This document shows positions 1-5,949 of a stretch of DNA of 9,256 nucleotides, in pieces; the first letter of the stretch is position 1, and every line of letters starts with the position of its first letter. Source of the stretch: Lachnospiraceae bacterium (GTDB taxonomy: Bacteria; Bacillota; Clostridia; Lachnospirales; Lachnospiraceae); contig JAJBTR010000121.1 in NCBI GenBank assembly GCA_020860745.1, positions 1 to 9,256 on the forward strand, in the 5' to 3' direction. Position numbers and translations under genes: made by a program. The notes under the pieces are model-generated. The model did no database searches, was not told where the DNA came from, and saw only the letters and a list, made by a program, of their open reading frames with translations.

Positions 1-63
1 CTGATATGAGCAAATATGGAAAATTTATAGATCAAGCACGGAGACAGAGTAGAAAGTTCTACG

Positions 64-381
64 GTGACAGATTGGAAAATTCTACTACGTTTAGACATGG
101 AAGATGTGCGGAAAGGAGTCGCAATGACAAGATTAGGGCAGATGCTGATAGAAGAAGGCGTGGAAAAAGGAATGGAAAAAGGAATGTTAATTGGTCGGGA
201 AGAGGGCAAACAGCTCGGCCGGGAGGAAGGTGCCAGAAAGGCGACCCAGGAAAACATCCGGAATCTTATGGATACCCTGAAGCTGTCGCTGGATCAGGCG
301 ATGGACGCTCTGAAGATTCCGCCAGCAGAGCGTGAGAAATATCAGGTAATCTTTCAGAAAAGTACTTTGACGGGTAAATAA
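64..381 (+). CDS. C-terminal tail of an Rpn/PD-(D/E)XK nuclease-transposase family protein (probable remnant)
   Basis: This 105-residue frame opens with GTG and has no convincing ribosome site. The frame is open upstream only to a TAG at 28-30, so no nuclease domain precedes it here. The visible part is a charged helix with Glu/Gly/Lys-rich repeats (residues about 29-60, including EEGVEKGMEKGM and GREEGKQLGREEG), then a short helical end with LSLDQAMDALKIP. This layout is the usual C-terminal tail of Rpn recombination-promoting nuclease/putative transposase proteins, which are normally around 300 residues with a PD-(D/E)XK core. The catalytic core is missing, so this is probably a decayed or truncated copy rather than an active enzyme. 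An intrinsic terminator follows immediately. Family assignment rests on the repeat style and the LS..A...L ending alone. Whether the rest of the gene lies left of the window in another frame cannot be seen. Confidence 0.5.
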   Translation: MTDWKILLRLDMEDVRKGVAMTRLGQMLIEEGVEKGMEKGMLIGREEGKQLGREEGARKATQENIRNLMDTLKLSLDQAMDALKIPPAEREKYQVIFQKSTLTGK

Positions 382-382
382 G

Positions 383-419
383 GAGCAGGTCTTCCAAAAA
401 GGAAGGTCTGTTCTTTTTT
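383..419 (+). terminator. Intrinsic terminator after the Rpn-tail gene
   Basis: GAGCAGGTCTTCC (383-395) pairs with GGAAGGTCTGTTC (401-413) over 13 positions, three of them G-U wobbles, around an AAAAA loop. Six T residues follow (414-419). It starts two bases after the stop codon and separates the remnant from the next cluster. Confidence 0.85.
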
Positions 420-561
420 GTGCTGTCAGTCAGAAAAACAGGTCGTCTGTCGGATAAATACCAGGCGGTCAGGCTGTTGTGGTAATGTAAGACCAGAAAC
501 AGGATAAAATGATGCCGGAATGGTATCCGGAAATAAATTGGAAAGAAGGTTTGAAAAAGTT
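420..561 (+). other. Short intergenic region with an 18-codon frame coupled to the next gene
   Basis: No good -35/-10 pair with 16-18 bp spacing is visible here, although the cluster downstream needs a promoter. A tiny frame ATG ATG CCG GAA TGG ... at 509-565 (18 codons, ending GLKKL) sits after AGGA at 501-504. Its TGA (563-565) overlaps the ATG at 562-564 of the next gene as ATGA. This could couple translation or be chance. Confidence 0.3.
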
Positions 562-1254
562 ATGAACATCAGGTGGCGGCTGAATAAAAGAGAGTTACAT
601 ATATTGATGCAGATGATGAGAGGTAAAGATGCCCCCGATTCGAAAAATGACTCTGTAGAGGATAATCTGACGGAAGAGGAATTATCCGCTATGGCAGAGA
701 AGTGGAAACAGGGAGGATATCTGGTTCCGACTGGCGGATCCTGGCGGCTGGAAGAAGGGCTTCAGCTGGCGATTTCAACAATGATAGATCCGAGGAGCAG
801 TTTTTCCTGCAGCAGAATGTCCGGAGTGGAAATGGAAAAGAAAACAATATTTTTTCATGGACAGACTATTATTTTGATGGAGGATAACGGGACAGAGGAA
901 GTGGGGCTTCTGTGGATTCCGTTTTTACCCCTTGCGATCGGTGCTGTGTCGGAACTGTTTTGCGTGGAGGAGAACGATGTTTCGGACAGCAATGTAAAAA
1001 TTGGGGCGGAGCTTGCGGTAGAATGTCTGAGCCCACAAGGGATGGCGGAGCCGGCTATTTTTCATATTGAAGGGCACTGCGGGGAAGAAACAGTTTATCA
1101 GAAAACAGTCCGTTGGGAGGGCGATGGGTTTGTCGTGGCCGGGGATGGTTCCGATAATACGCTTTACAGTAAAGTGGAGGTCGTTCATGAGGTGACGGAC
1201 TGGCTTGCCGCAGTTCATAAAAAATGTATGGAGGAGGTATTGCGTTTTGAGTGA
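562..1254 (+). CDS. Predicted EspG-like type VII secretion chaperone (hypothetical protein)
   Basis: A 230-residue cytoplasmic protein with no signal peptide or convincing membrane span. I see the order typical of EspG-type proteins: an N-terminal helix (LNKRELHILMQMM, residues 7-19), an acidic loop, a second helix (LTEEELSAMAEKWKQGGYL, 36-54) leading to a Trp strand, then an 'EEGLQLAISTMIDP' segment (64-77) like the 'L...L..l..P' core of EspG. Alternating strands follow, with a C-terminal helix (TDWLAAVHKKCMEEVLRF). EspG chaperones bind secreted PE/PPE partners in mycobacterial ESX systems; that a Clostridia relative would serve the next gene is inference. The ATG at 562 has AGAAGG at 544-549, spaced rather far. 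An in-frame ATG at 520 would add 14 residues but has no ribosome site. Its last codons contain the GGAGGAGGT of the next gene, and the two overlap by 8 bp, so they are surely cotranslated. No sequence-level family match is certain. Confidence 0.7.
   Translation: MNIRWRLNKRELHILMQMMRGKDAPDSKNDSVEDNLTEEELSAMAEKWKQGGYLVPTGGSWRLEEGLQLAISTMIDPRSSFSCSRMSGVEMEKKTIFFHGQTIILMEDNGTEEVGLLWIPFLPLAIGAVSELFCVEENDVSDSNVKIGAELAVECLSPQGMAEPAIFHIEGHCGEETVYQKTVRWEGDGFVVAGDGSDNTLYSKVEVVHEVTDWLAAVHKKCMEEVLRFE
1230..1249 (+). promoter_or_regulatory. Ribosome binding site fixing a TTG start
   Basis: GGAGGAGGT at 1230-1238 lies 8 bases before TTG at 1247. An in-frame ATG at 1205 would give a longer protein but has no such site and would start deep within the preceding gene. 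TTG is therefore the likely start, giving MSEFTVNITN. Confidence 0.8.
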
Positions 1255-2197
1255 GTTTACTGTTAATATTACGAATATGAAAACGGTCTCCAACGAGTTT
1301 TCCGCTTTGAATGAGGATTTAAAAAATATCTGCGATGCTATTCTGACCATACAGGAGCAGACTTCTTTTGAGAGCTCTGCCCGGGACGCAATTATAAAAT
1401 CGCTCAACAGTCTGGAGAGCAGTATTCTCAACGAGGCGGTGCACTCGTCAAACCTGGGAAAGGCTTTGCTGCTGATCGCGGAGACTTATGAGAAAACAGA
1501 GCGGAAGATTCTCAATGAGGCTGAGGGGACGACCAGCCGCCTGGAGCAGTGGAAAGACAGGATTGAAAGCGGCATGTTGAGTCTGCTGACAATGCTCGGC
1601 CTTGATGACGAGTACTACCGTTGGAAGATGGGGTACGAGACGTATAATGAGGAGAAGGCACAGGAAAAACTGATGGACGAATACCTTCAGGCAACGGTTC
1701 TGGGGCTGCTGTCTGAGGACAGATACTCGGAGGAGACCTGGAATGCCGCTTCGCTGGAGGAGAGAAAAGAAATTCTGCAGGACTTTCTGGTGGAGATTAA
1801 CAGTATTATGGGGACAGACGTAGATGAAAATATTATTTTTTCGACCAGTTTGTCTTCCGGCACAAGAGGATATTATACCTACCCGGACAACACGGTTACA
1901 ATCAATGAAAATCTTCTGAGTGCGTCGAATGCAGGAAGTTATGCGATTTTGCGGACGCTGATTCACGAGATGCGACATGCCTACCAGCACGCGGCGGTGG
2001 ATAATCCGGAGAATTTCCGGGTCAGTGCCGAAACGCTGGCGCAGTGGGAAGCGAACTTTAATGATTACAAATCTGCGTCAACGGATGGCTATGAAGCCTA
2101 TGTTACACAGGCGATCGAGTATGACGCGAAGTCGTTTGCCGGACAGGATCAGGATATCGCAGGGTATACGCCGACATATGGAGGATCGTGGGAATGA
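1247..2197 (+). CDS. Type VII-like secreted effector with WXG/LXG-like N-terminus and HExxH metallopeptidase domain
   Basis: A 316-residue protein from a TTG start. Residues 1-95 form two long amphipathic helices (around 12-38 and 43-90) without a signal peptide, the layout of WXG100/LXG targeting regions. The second helix ends in Y81-EKT-E85, a match to the type VII YxxxD/E export motif. Residues about 100-180 are helical linker. Residues 185-316 carry a zinc-peptidase signature: LIHEMRHAYQH with H240, E241 and H244 as the HExxH set, and YVTQAIEYDAKSFA, where E291 or D293 would supply the third ligand. This layout resembles metallopeptidase toxin domains of polymorphic toxins. Predicted role: exported zinc protease acting on other cells or the cell surface. 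The substrate is unknown. It overlaps the chaperone-like gene upstream by 8 bp and the lipoprotein gene downstream by 4 bp (ATGA). A housekeeping secreted peptidase is the alternative. Confidence 0.75.
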   Translation: MSEFTVNITNMKTVSNEFSALNEDLKNICDAILTIQEQTSFESSARDAIIKSLNSLESSILNEAVHSSNLGKALLLIAETYEKTERKILNEAEGTTSRLEQWKDRIESGMLSLLTMLGLDDEYYRWKMGYETYNEEKAQEKLMDEYLQATVLGLLSEDRYSEETWNAASLEERKEILQDFLVEINSIMGTDVDENIIFSTSLSSGTRGYYTYPDNTVTINENLLSASNAGSYAILRTLIHEMRHAYQHAAVDNPENFRVSAETLAQWEANFNDYKSASTDGYEAYVTQAIEYDAKSFAGQDQDIAGYTPTYGGSWE

Positions 2198-2724
2198 AAC
2201 GAAAAGGAATGATTTTTGTTATGGCTGTGCTGCTGTTCGCTTTTCCGGCGGGCTGCGGCCGGGAGGGACAAATCACGGAAGCCGGGTCAGCACAGGAGGT
2301 ACAGGAGGAAGAAGTTTTACTGTCCGGGGATAGTGAGACAGAAGAAATCTTACTGTCCGGAGATCGTGAGACGGAAGAAACTTCGTTATCGGGAGAAGAG
2401 GACGATCCTGGTTTGGACGGGGATATCAGTGAGGAGGAAGAAAACGCTATGGCAGCAGATACACAGATAGAACAGAACCGGGAATTTCTGATGGAGCAGG
2501 TCGGTACGCCGGAAAACGGAACCATGGGAACGGCACAGCTTCTGGCCGAGGTAGGCTGCGGCATAATCCGGGAGATTGACAGTGCCGAGGATAACGGAAA
2601 GAGTTATATCATTGTTGTGACGGATGACGCCGGGCAGCAGTTCTTATTTACGATGGGGTATGACGGGTATCCGGGTTATATCAAGGATGGAGAGGGTAAT
2701 TTCCTGTATATGCCGGTTGATTAA
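2194..2724 (+). CDS. Acidic lipoprotein, possible immunity protein or partner of the upstream metallopeptidase
   Basis: A 176-residue protein. The ATG at 2194 has GGAGG at 2180-2184 and overlaps the preceding stop as ATGA; a GTG at 2188 is too close to that site. The N-terminus MKRKGMIFVMAVLLFAFPAGC is a lipoprotein signal peptide: two basic residues, a hydrophobic core and Cys21 after PAG, a somewhat atypical lipobox. Residues 22-90 are a very acidic linker holding an 11-residue repeat (EEVLLSGDSET, EEILLSGDRET, then partial EETSLSGEE). Residues about 95-176 look like a small folded domain (TAQLLAEVGCGIIREIDS, then strands SYIIVVTDD, QQFLFTMG, GNFLYMPVD). It would be anchored outside the membrane. 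Coupling to a predicted exported protease suggests immunity or presentation, but nothing in the sequence proves this. I do not recognise the C-terminal domain. Confidence 0.75.
   Translation: MKRKGMIFVMAVLLFAFPAGCGREGQITEAGSAQEVQEEEVLLSGDSETEEILLSGDRETEETSLSGEEDDPGLDGDISEEEENAMAADTQIEQNREFLMEQVGTPENGTMGTAQLLAEVGCGIIREIDSAEDNGKSYIIVVTDDAGQQFLFTMGYDGYPGYIKDGEGNFLYMPVD
2308..2400 (+). repeat. In-frame 33-bp tandem repeat in the lipoprotein linker
   Basis: Units at 2308-2340 and 2341-2373 share most bases, including the run TTACTGTCCGG. A degenerate third copy covers 2374-2400. A 33-bp unit keeps the frame, so copy number can change linker length without breaking the gene. Confidence 0.85.
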
Positions 2725-2785
2725 AAAGTGGGAGTTCTGTAGAGTAAAGTTTTTGCCAGTCGAATAAGCAGAGAATCATTTTTTC

Positions 2786-2814
2786 TTGCAAAATTATTCG
2801 CGATGTGCTATGAT
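2786..2814 (+). promoter_or_regulatory. Sigma-A type promoter for the T-box transcript
   Basis: TTGCAA (2786-2791) and TATGAT (2809-2814) are separated by 17 bp, near consensus. The start would fall around 2820, just before the T-box leader. No strong terminator is visible between the lipoprotein stop at 2724 and this promoter. Confidence 0.75.
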
Positions 2815-2819
2815 ACGGA

Positions 2820-3083
2820 ACCATAAGGGAAATGCAGAGAAGGAGACTCTTATCTTCAGAGACCGACAGGAATACAGCGTCACCGACTGAGAGCGCTGTT
2901 TGGAGGAGGAGACAAAGGGAATACTCCGGAGCAGACGGGCTGAATGCGAAAAATTTCAGTAGGTTCGTACGGGTCGCGCACGTTATGCGCATGAGTGGGG
3001 AGCACAGGTTCCCAATGCGGGTGGTACCGCGGAATAGAGTTATTTCGCCCTGAGATGTCATAGGATGTCTCAGGGTTTTCTTT
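2820..3083 (+). ncRNA. T-box riboswitch leader, predicted to read tRNA(Asn) and possibly tRNA(Glu)
   Basis: The T-box core AATGCGGGTGGTACCGCGG is at 3014-3032, with TGGT (3022-3025) for the uncharged tRNA acceptor end. A terminator hairpin follows. Stem I by hand: GGAG (2842-2845) pairs with CTCC (2924-2927), and TTATCTTC (2850-2857) with GGAGACAA (2908-2915) with one A-C mismatch. The specifier loop between them is ACTC on the 5' side and AGGGAATA on the 3' side. Aligning this loop with the Oceanobacillus glyQ T-box as I recall it puts the specifier at AAT (2920-2922, Asn), followed by a purine; the overlapping GAA (2919-2921) reads Glu. The distal arm is ACAGCG/CGCTGT (2874-2879/2894-2899). 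A stem III candidate is GCGCA/TGCGC (2976-2990). Uncharged tRNA would favour read-through into aspS and the gat genes. Class is certain; specifier is a hand fold. Confidence 0.93.
3048..3083 (+). terminator. Regulated terminator of the T-box leader
   Basis: CCCTGAGA (3048-3055) pairs perfectly with TCTCAGGG (3068-3075), followed by TTTTCTTT. It lies 15 bases after the T-box core, as expected for a T-box attenuator. Confidence 0.88.
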
Positions 3084-3336
3084 ATTTGTAATTATTCAGA
3101 GCCAGGCAAATTTGTAGCATTTACGAGTCTGGTTCCGAATGATAACCAGGTGTGTTTATGTTCAAAGAAATTTTGGAATAGAGAACTGTTTCGCCCCGCG
3201 GTGCAAAGTATATTCCCGATCGCTTTTTTTGCAATGTCATGCAACCGACAGTTACTAAGACGGGGGCAGGACAGAAAAAGAAAATCTATCAGAGGCGGTT
3301 CCGGGGATACGCAAACAGGAAAAGGAGTACAGTATC
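3084..3336 (+). other. Untranslated spacer between T-box terminator and aspS
   Basis: These 253 bases hold no supported gene. I see a small inverted repeat CTGGTT/AACCAG around 3129-3149 with no T-run, and no convincing second promoter. The aspS ribosome site AAGGAG (3322-3327) is at its end. Such a long spacer after a T-box terminator is unusual, but it shows no clear structure. Confidence 0.5.
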
Positions 3337-4668
3337 ATGAAAGTAATCACAGGAGTAATATCGAAAGAAACGCTGGAAATCAGCGAGATCCGCTCACAGA
3401 ACCTGAATGGCTGTGAGGTCCGGGTTAACGGTGCGGTGCACACCATTCGCGATATGGGAGAGGTGGCATTCATTGTTCTGCGCAAGCGCGAAGGTCTGCT
3501 GCAGTGCGTCTGGGAGCAGGGCGTCTCTGATTTCAGCCTGAAGGAGATCAAAGAGGCGGCCACAGTGGAGTTTGCAGGTATTGTAAACCGGGAGGAGAGG
3601 GCGCCGCAGGGTTTTGAGATCCGCATCCGGACGGCAAGGATTCTGTCGGAACCGGCGGAACCGATGCCGTTGCAGATTTCCAAGTGGAAGATGAATACCT
3701 CCCTGGAGGCGAAGCTAAACAACCGGGCAGTTTCTCTCCGCAATATCCGGGAGCGTGCGAAGTTCCGCCTGCAGGAGGGCATCACCCGGGGATTCCGCGA
3801 TTTTCTCTACGGGCAGGGGTTTACCGAGGTTCACACGCCGAAGCTGGGGGCAAAAAGCGCCGAGGGAGGAGCGAACCTGTTTAAGCTGGAATATTTCCAT
3901 CGCCCGGCGATCCTGCAGCAGAGTCCCCAGTTTTACAAACAGATGATGGTGGGCGTTTTTGACCGCGTGTTTGAGACCGGGCCGGTGTTCCGTGCAGAAA
4001 AGCATAACACCAAACGCCATTTGAATGAGTATACATCCCTGGATTTTGAGATGGGATACATTGACAGTTTTGAAGATATTATGGCCATGGAGACAGGATT
4101 TCTGCAATACACCATGGATTTGCTGAACCGCGAGTATGCGGATGATCTGGAAATTCTTGGCATTGAGACGCCGCGAACAGATCAGATCCCGCAGGTGCGT
4201 TTCGATGAGGCCAAGCAGATGGTGGCGAAAAAATACGACCGGAAGTTCCGCAATCCGTTTGATCTGGAGCCGGAGGAGGAGTTTCTCATCGGAAAGCTGT
4301 TTCAGGAGGAGTACGGTGCGGATTTTGTGTTTGTCACTCATTATCCTTCAAAAAAGAGCCCGTTTTATGCCATGGATGACACGGCGGATCCGACTTACAC
4401 CTTAAGCTTTGACCTGCTGTTCCGCGGTCTGGAGATTACCACCGGAGGTCAGCGTATCCACGATTATCATGAACTGTTGGCAAAAATTTCGGCCAGAGGC
4501 ATGGAGACCGAGGGGATGGAGCATTACCTCGCTGCGTTTAAACACGGCATGCCGCCGCACGGAGGTCTGGGCATCGGCCTGGAGCGTCTGACCATGCACC
4601 TGATCGGGGAGGAAAATGTGCGGGAGGTTACGCTGTTCCCGCGGGATCTGAGTAGGTTAGAGCCTTAG
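3337..4668 (+). CDS. aspS: Aspartate--tRNA(Asp/Asn) ligase, archaeal-type, predicted non-discriminating
   Basis: A 443-residue class IIb synthetase that attaches aspartate to tRNA(Asp) and, if non-discriminating, to tRNA(Asn). Residues about 15-105 are the anticodon-binding OB fold (VRVNGAVHTIRDMG at 28-41). The catalytic domain follows: motif 1 region GFTEVHTPKL (161-170), the QSPQFYKQ stretch (195-202), motif 2 FRAEKHNTKRHLNEYTSLDF (218-237) with R219, and motif 3 GLGIGLERL (410-418) with R417, ending in LFPRDLSRLEP. The length and absence of the large GAD insertion of bacterial AspRS (about 590 residues) mark the archaeal type. H35 sits where Methanothermobacter non-discriminating AspRS has the histidine linked to relaxed tRNA choice (aligned by eye). 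The downstream gat genes supply the amidation step that such an enzyme requires. AAGGAG lies 9 bases before the ATG. An AsnRS is unlikely given this pathway context, but is the nearest alternative. Confidence 0.93.
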   Translation: MKVITGVISKETLEISEIRSQNLNGCEVRVNGAVHTIRDMGEVAFIVLRKREGLLQCVWEQGVSDFSLKEIKEAATVEFAGIVNREERAPQGFEIRIRTARILSEPAEPMPLQISKWKMNTSLEAKLNNRAVSLRNIRERAKFRLQEGITRGFRDFLYGQGFTEVHTPKLGAKSAEGGANLFKLEYFHRPAILQQSPQFYKQMMVGVFDRVFETGPVFRAEKHNTKRHLNEYTSLDFEMGYIDSFEDIMAMETGFLQYTMDLLNREYADDLEILGIETPRTDQIPQVRFDEAKQMVAKKYDRKFRNPFDLEPEEEFLIGKLFQEEYGADFVFVTHYPSKKSPFYAMDDTADPTYTLSFDLLFRGLEITTGGQRIHDYHELLAKISARGMETEGMEHYLAAFKHGMPPHGGLGIGLERLTMHLIGEENVREVTLFPRDLSRLEP

Positions 4669-4694
4669 CGTTGGCAATGTTAGCGTAGGCAATG
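4665..4694 (+). repeat. 15-bp tandem duplication across the aspS stop
   Basis: TTAGCGTTGGCAATG (4665-4679) is followed directly by TTAGCGTAGGCAATG (4680-4694), one mismatch. The first copy contains the aspS TAG stop. Confidence 0.8.
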
Positions 4695-4715
4695 AACAGT
4701 GCCGACAGGCAAAAA

Positions 4716-4759
4716 TCCCGTCTGTGGGGAGCAGGCTCACCGGCAGACGGGAGGTTTTG
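4716..4759 (+). terminator. Hairpin after aspS, possible weak terminator
   Basis: TCCCGTCTG (4716-4724) pairs perfectly with CAGACGGGA (4744-4752) around a 19-base loop. A run of five A precedes it and GGTTTT follows, so it could act weakly on either strand. The T-run is short and offset by two G. If it ends transcription, the gat genes would need another promoter, and I do not see a clear one. Confidence 0.5.
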
Positions 4760-4818
4760 ACTGTTGATAGGGCGAAGCCCGGAAAACGAAACTATGTAAG
4801 GAATAAGGTAGGCGAGAA

Positions 4819-4953
4819 CCTACAAATTGTGAAGAACGAAGAAAATGTGGGTAAAAAAGAGACAAGTGAGCCTACAAAATCGTAGAAAGCGAAGAAAATG
4901 TGGGTAAGAAAGGGACAAGTGAACCTACAAAATCGTAAAAAACGAAGAAATGG
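4819..4953 (+). repeat. 52/53-bp tandem repeat array upstream of the GNAT-GatC gene
   Basis: Copies begin with CCTACAAA at 4819 (52 bp), 4871 (53 bp) and 4924 (partial, about 30 bp). The shared parts include CGAAGAAAATGTGGGTAA and GACAAGTGA. Copy 2 holds the small inverted repeat CTAC-AAAATC-GTAG. Just before copy 1, GTAGG (4808-4812) pairs with CCTAC (4819-4823). A degenerate fourth unit may lie at about 4795-4818. There are no spacers of independent sequence, so it is not CRISPR. No protein reading is supported on either strand. Confidence 0.85.
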
Positions 4954-5017
4954 TGTGATAAGCTGAGAAGATGAAATAAGAAAAGCTTTGTGATATCGAA
5001 ACGAAAGGAGCGCATAT

Positions 5018-5935
5018 ATGAAACACCTGGGAACGCAAATGCTGGCGACGGAGCGCCTGACCCTGCGCCGTTTTACCGCGGAGGATGCGGAGAGCATGTT
5101 TTACAACTGGTCGGGCGACCCGGAAGTGACGAAATACCTCACCTGGGAACCGCAGGAGAGCGTGGAGACCACGGCGGCATTTCTGGAAAAATGGGAAGCA
5201 GAATATGAAAACGACGAGATCTACCGGTGGGCAATCGAGCTCAACGATATTGAGCAGCCGATCGGTGCCATTGAGGTCGTGTCGATACAGGAGAAAACGA
5301 ACAGCATGGAAATTGACTTCCGTGTGGGTAAGGAATACTGGCATCGCGGTTATACTTCGGAAGCCTTGGCGGAGGTGCTGCGCTTTCTGATGGGCGAGGT
5401 GGGAGCCGGCCGTGTCTGGGCAAAATATGATGTGCAGAATACCAATGCCGGTAAAGTGATGGAAAAATGCGGCATGCAGCGGGAAGGAATTTTAAAGAGA
5501 GCTGGTTGGAACAACACCGGCATCGTGGATCTGGGGATTTCCGCGAAAGTGGTCAGTGCGGCTGTGATGGTAGAGGATCCTGAGCCGGAAGAAGAGATTT
5601 CCAATCATGTGACCAAGGTTATGGGTGAGGACGGAAAGCTCCGCAACGTGATTTCCGATGAAACCATGGAGTATGTGGGCATCCTGGCGAAGCTGGAACT
5701 CTCTCCGGAGGAGGCCGAGGCGGCGAAGAAAGATATGGCGGACATGCTGGACTATATCGACCAGCTGAACGAACTGGATACCACCGGTATCGAGCCCATG
5801 TCCCACGTGTTCCCGGTCCATAACGTATTCCGGGAGGATGTTGTGACCAACGGGGACGGCAGCGAGGCGACGCTCGCCAACGCACCGGTGAAAAAAGACG
5901 GCGGCTTTAAAGTGCCGAAGACCATAGGCGATTGA
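5018..5935 (+). CDS. gatC: GNAT N-acetyltransferase fused to GatC, amidotransferase subunit C
   Basis: One continuous 305-residue frame with two domains. Residues 9-178 are a RimJ/RimL-style GNAT domain: [19 protein letters not shown] at the start, and the acetyl-CoA loop [21 protein letters not shown] (core H109-RGYTSEA), then [17 protein letters not shown]. Residues about 212-305 are a complete Gat[21 protein letters not shown], the helix [20 protein letters not shown], then FREDVV and the C-terminal [11 protein letters not shown]. GatC is normally a stand-alone protein of about 95-100 residues that wraps around GatA and GatB in tRNA-dependent amidation. The linker (179-211) is acidic. Internal ATGs at 5567, 5621 and 5666 have no usable ribosome site, while the start at 5018 has AAAGGAG 7 bases upstream, so the fusion is probably expressed as one chain. 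The acetylation substrate is unknown. gatA follows 14 bp later. Confidence 0.9.
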   Translation: MKHLGTQMLATERLTLRRFTAEDAESMFYNWSGDPEVTKYLTWEPQESVETTAAFLEKWEAEYENDEIYRWAIELNDIEQPIGAIEVVSIQEKTNSMEIDFRVGKEYWHRGYTSEALAEVLRFLMGEVGAGRVWAKYDVQNTNAGKVMEKCGMQREGILKRAGWNNTGIVDLGISAKVVSAAVMVEDPEPEEEISNHVTKVMGEDGKLRNVISDETMEYVGILAKLELSPEEAEAAKKDMADMLDYIDQLNELDTTGIEPMSHVFPVHNVFREDVVTNGDGSEATLANAPVKKDGGFKVPKTIGD

Positions 5936-5949
5936 CAGGAGGTGCAGAT

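Noticed and set aside
6..335. 109-codon frame overlapping the Rpn-tail gene
   Set aside because: It is the out-of-phase reading of the same Glu/Lys/Gly repeats, giving an Arg-rich low-complexity product; the frame from 64 gives the family-like tail.
925..1431. Reverse-strand frame across the chaperone/effector junction
   Set aside because: The + strand genes here have strong ribosome sites and coupled overlaps; the antisense product has no recognisable features.
2911..2913. GAC (Asp) as the T-box specifier
   Set aside because: In the best hand fold these bases are inside the helix pairing 2850-2857 with 2908-2915, not in the specifier loop; kept only as the main alternative.
3715..4341. Reverse-strand frame of 208 codons opposite aspS
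   Set aside because: Antisense to clear class II synthetase motifs, with no independent support.
4819..4953. Possible CRISPR array
   Set aside because: The units are directly tandem, without unique spacers of regular length, and no cas gene is present.
4792..5097. Reverse-strand Phe/Leu-rich frame over the 52/53-bp array, resembling a membrane peptide
   Set aside because: The hydrophobic look comes from the A-rich repeat read backwards; it also overlaps the gatC ribosome site and start.
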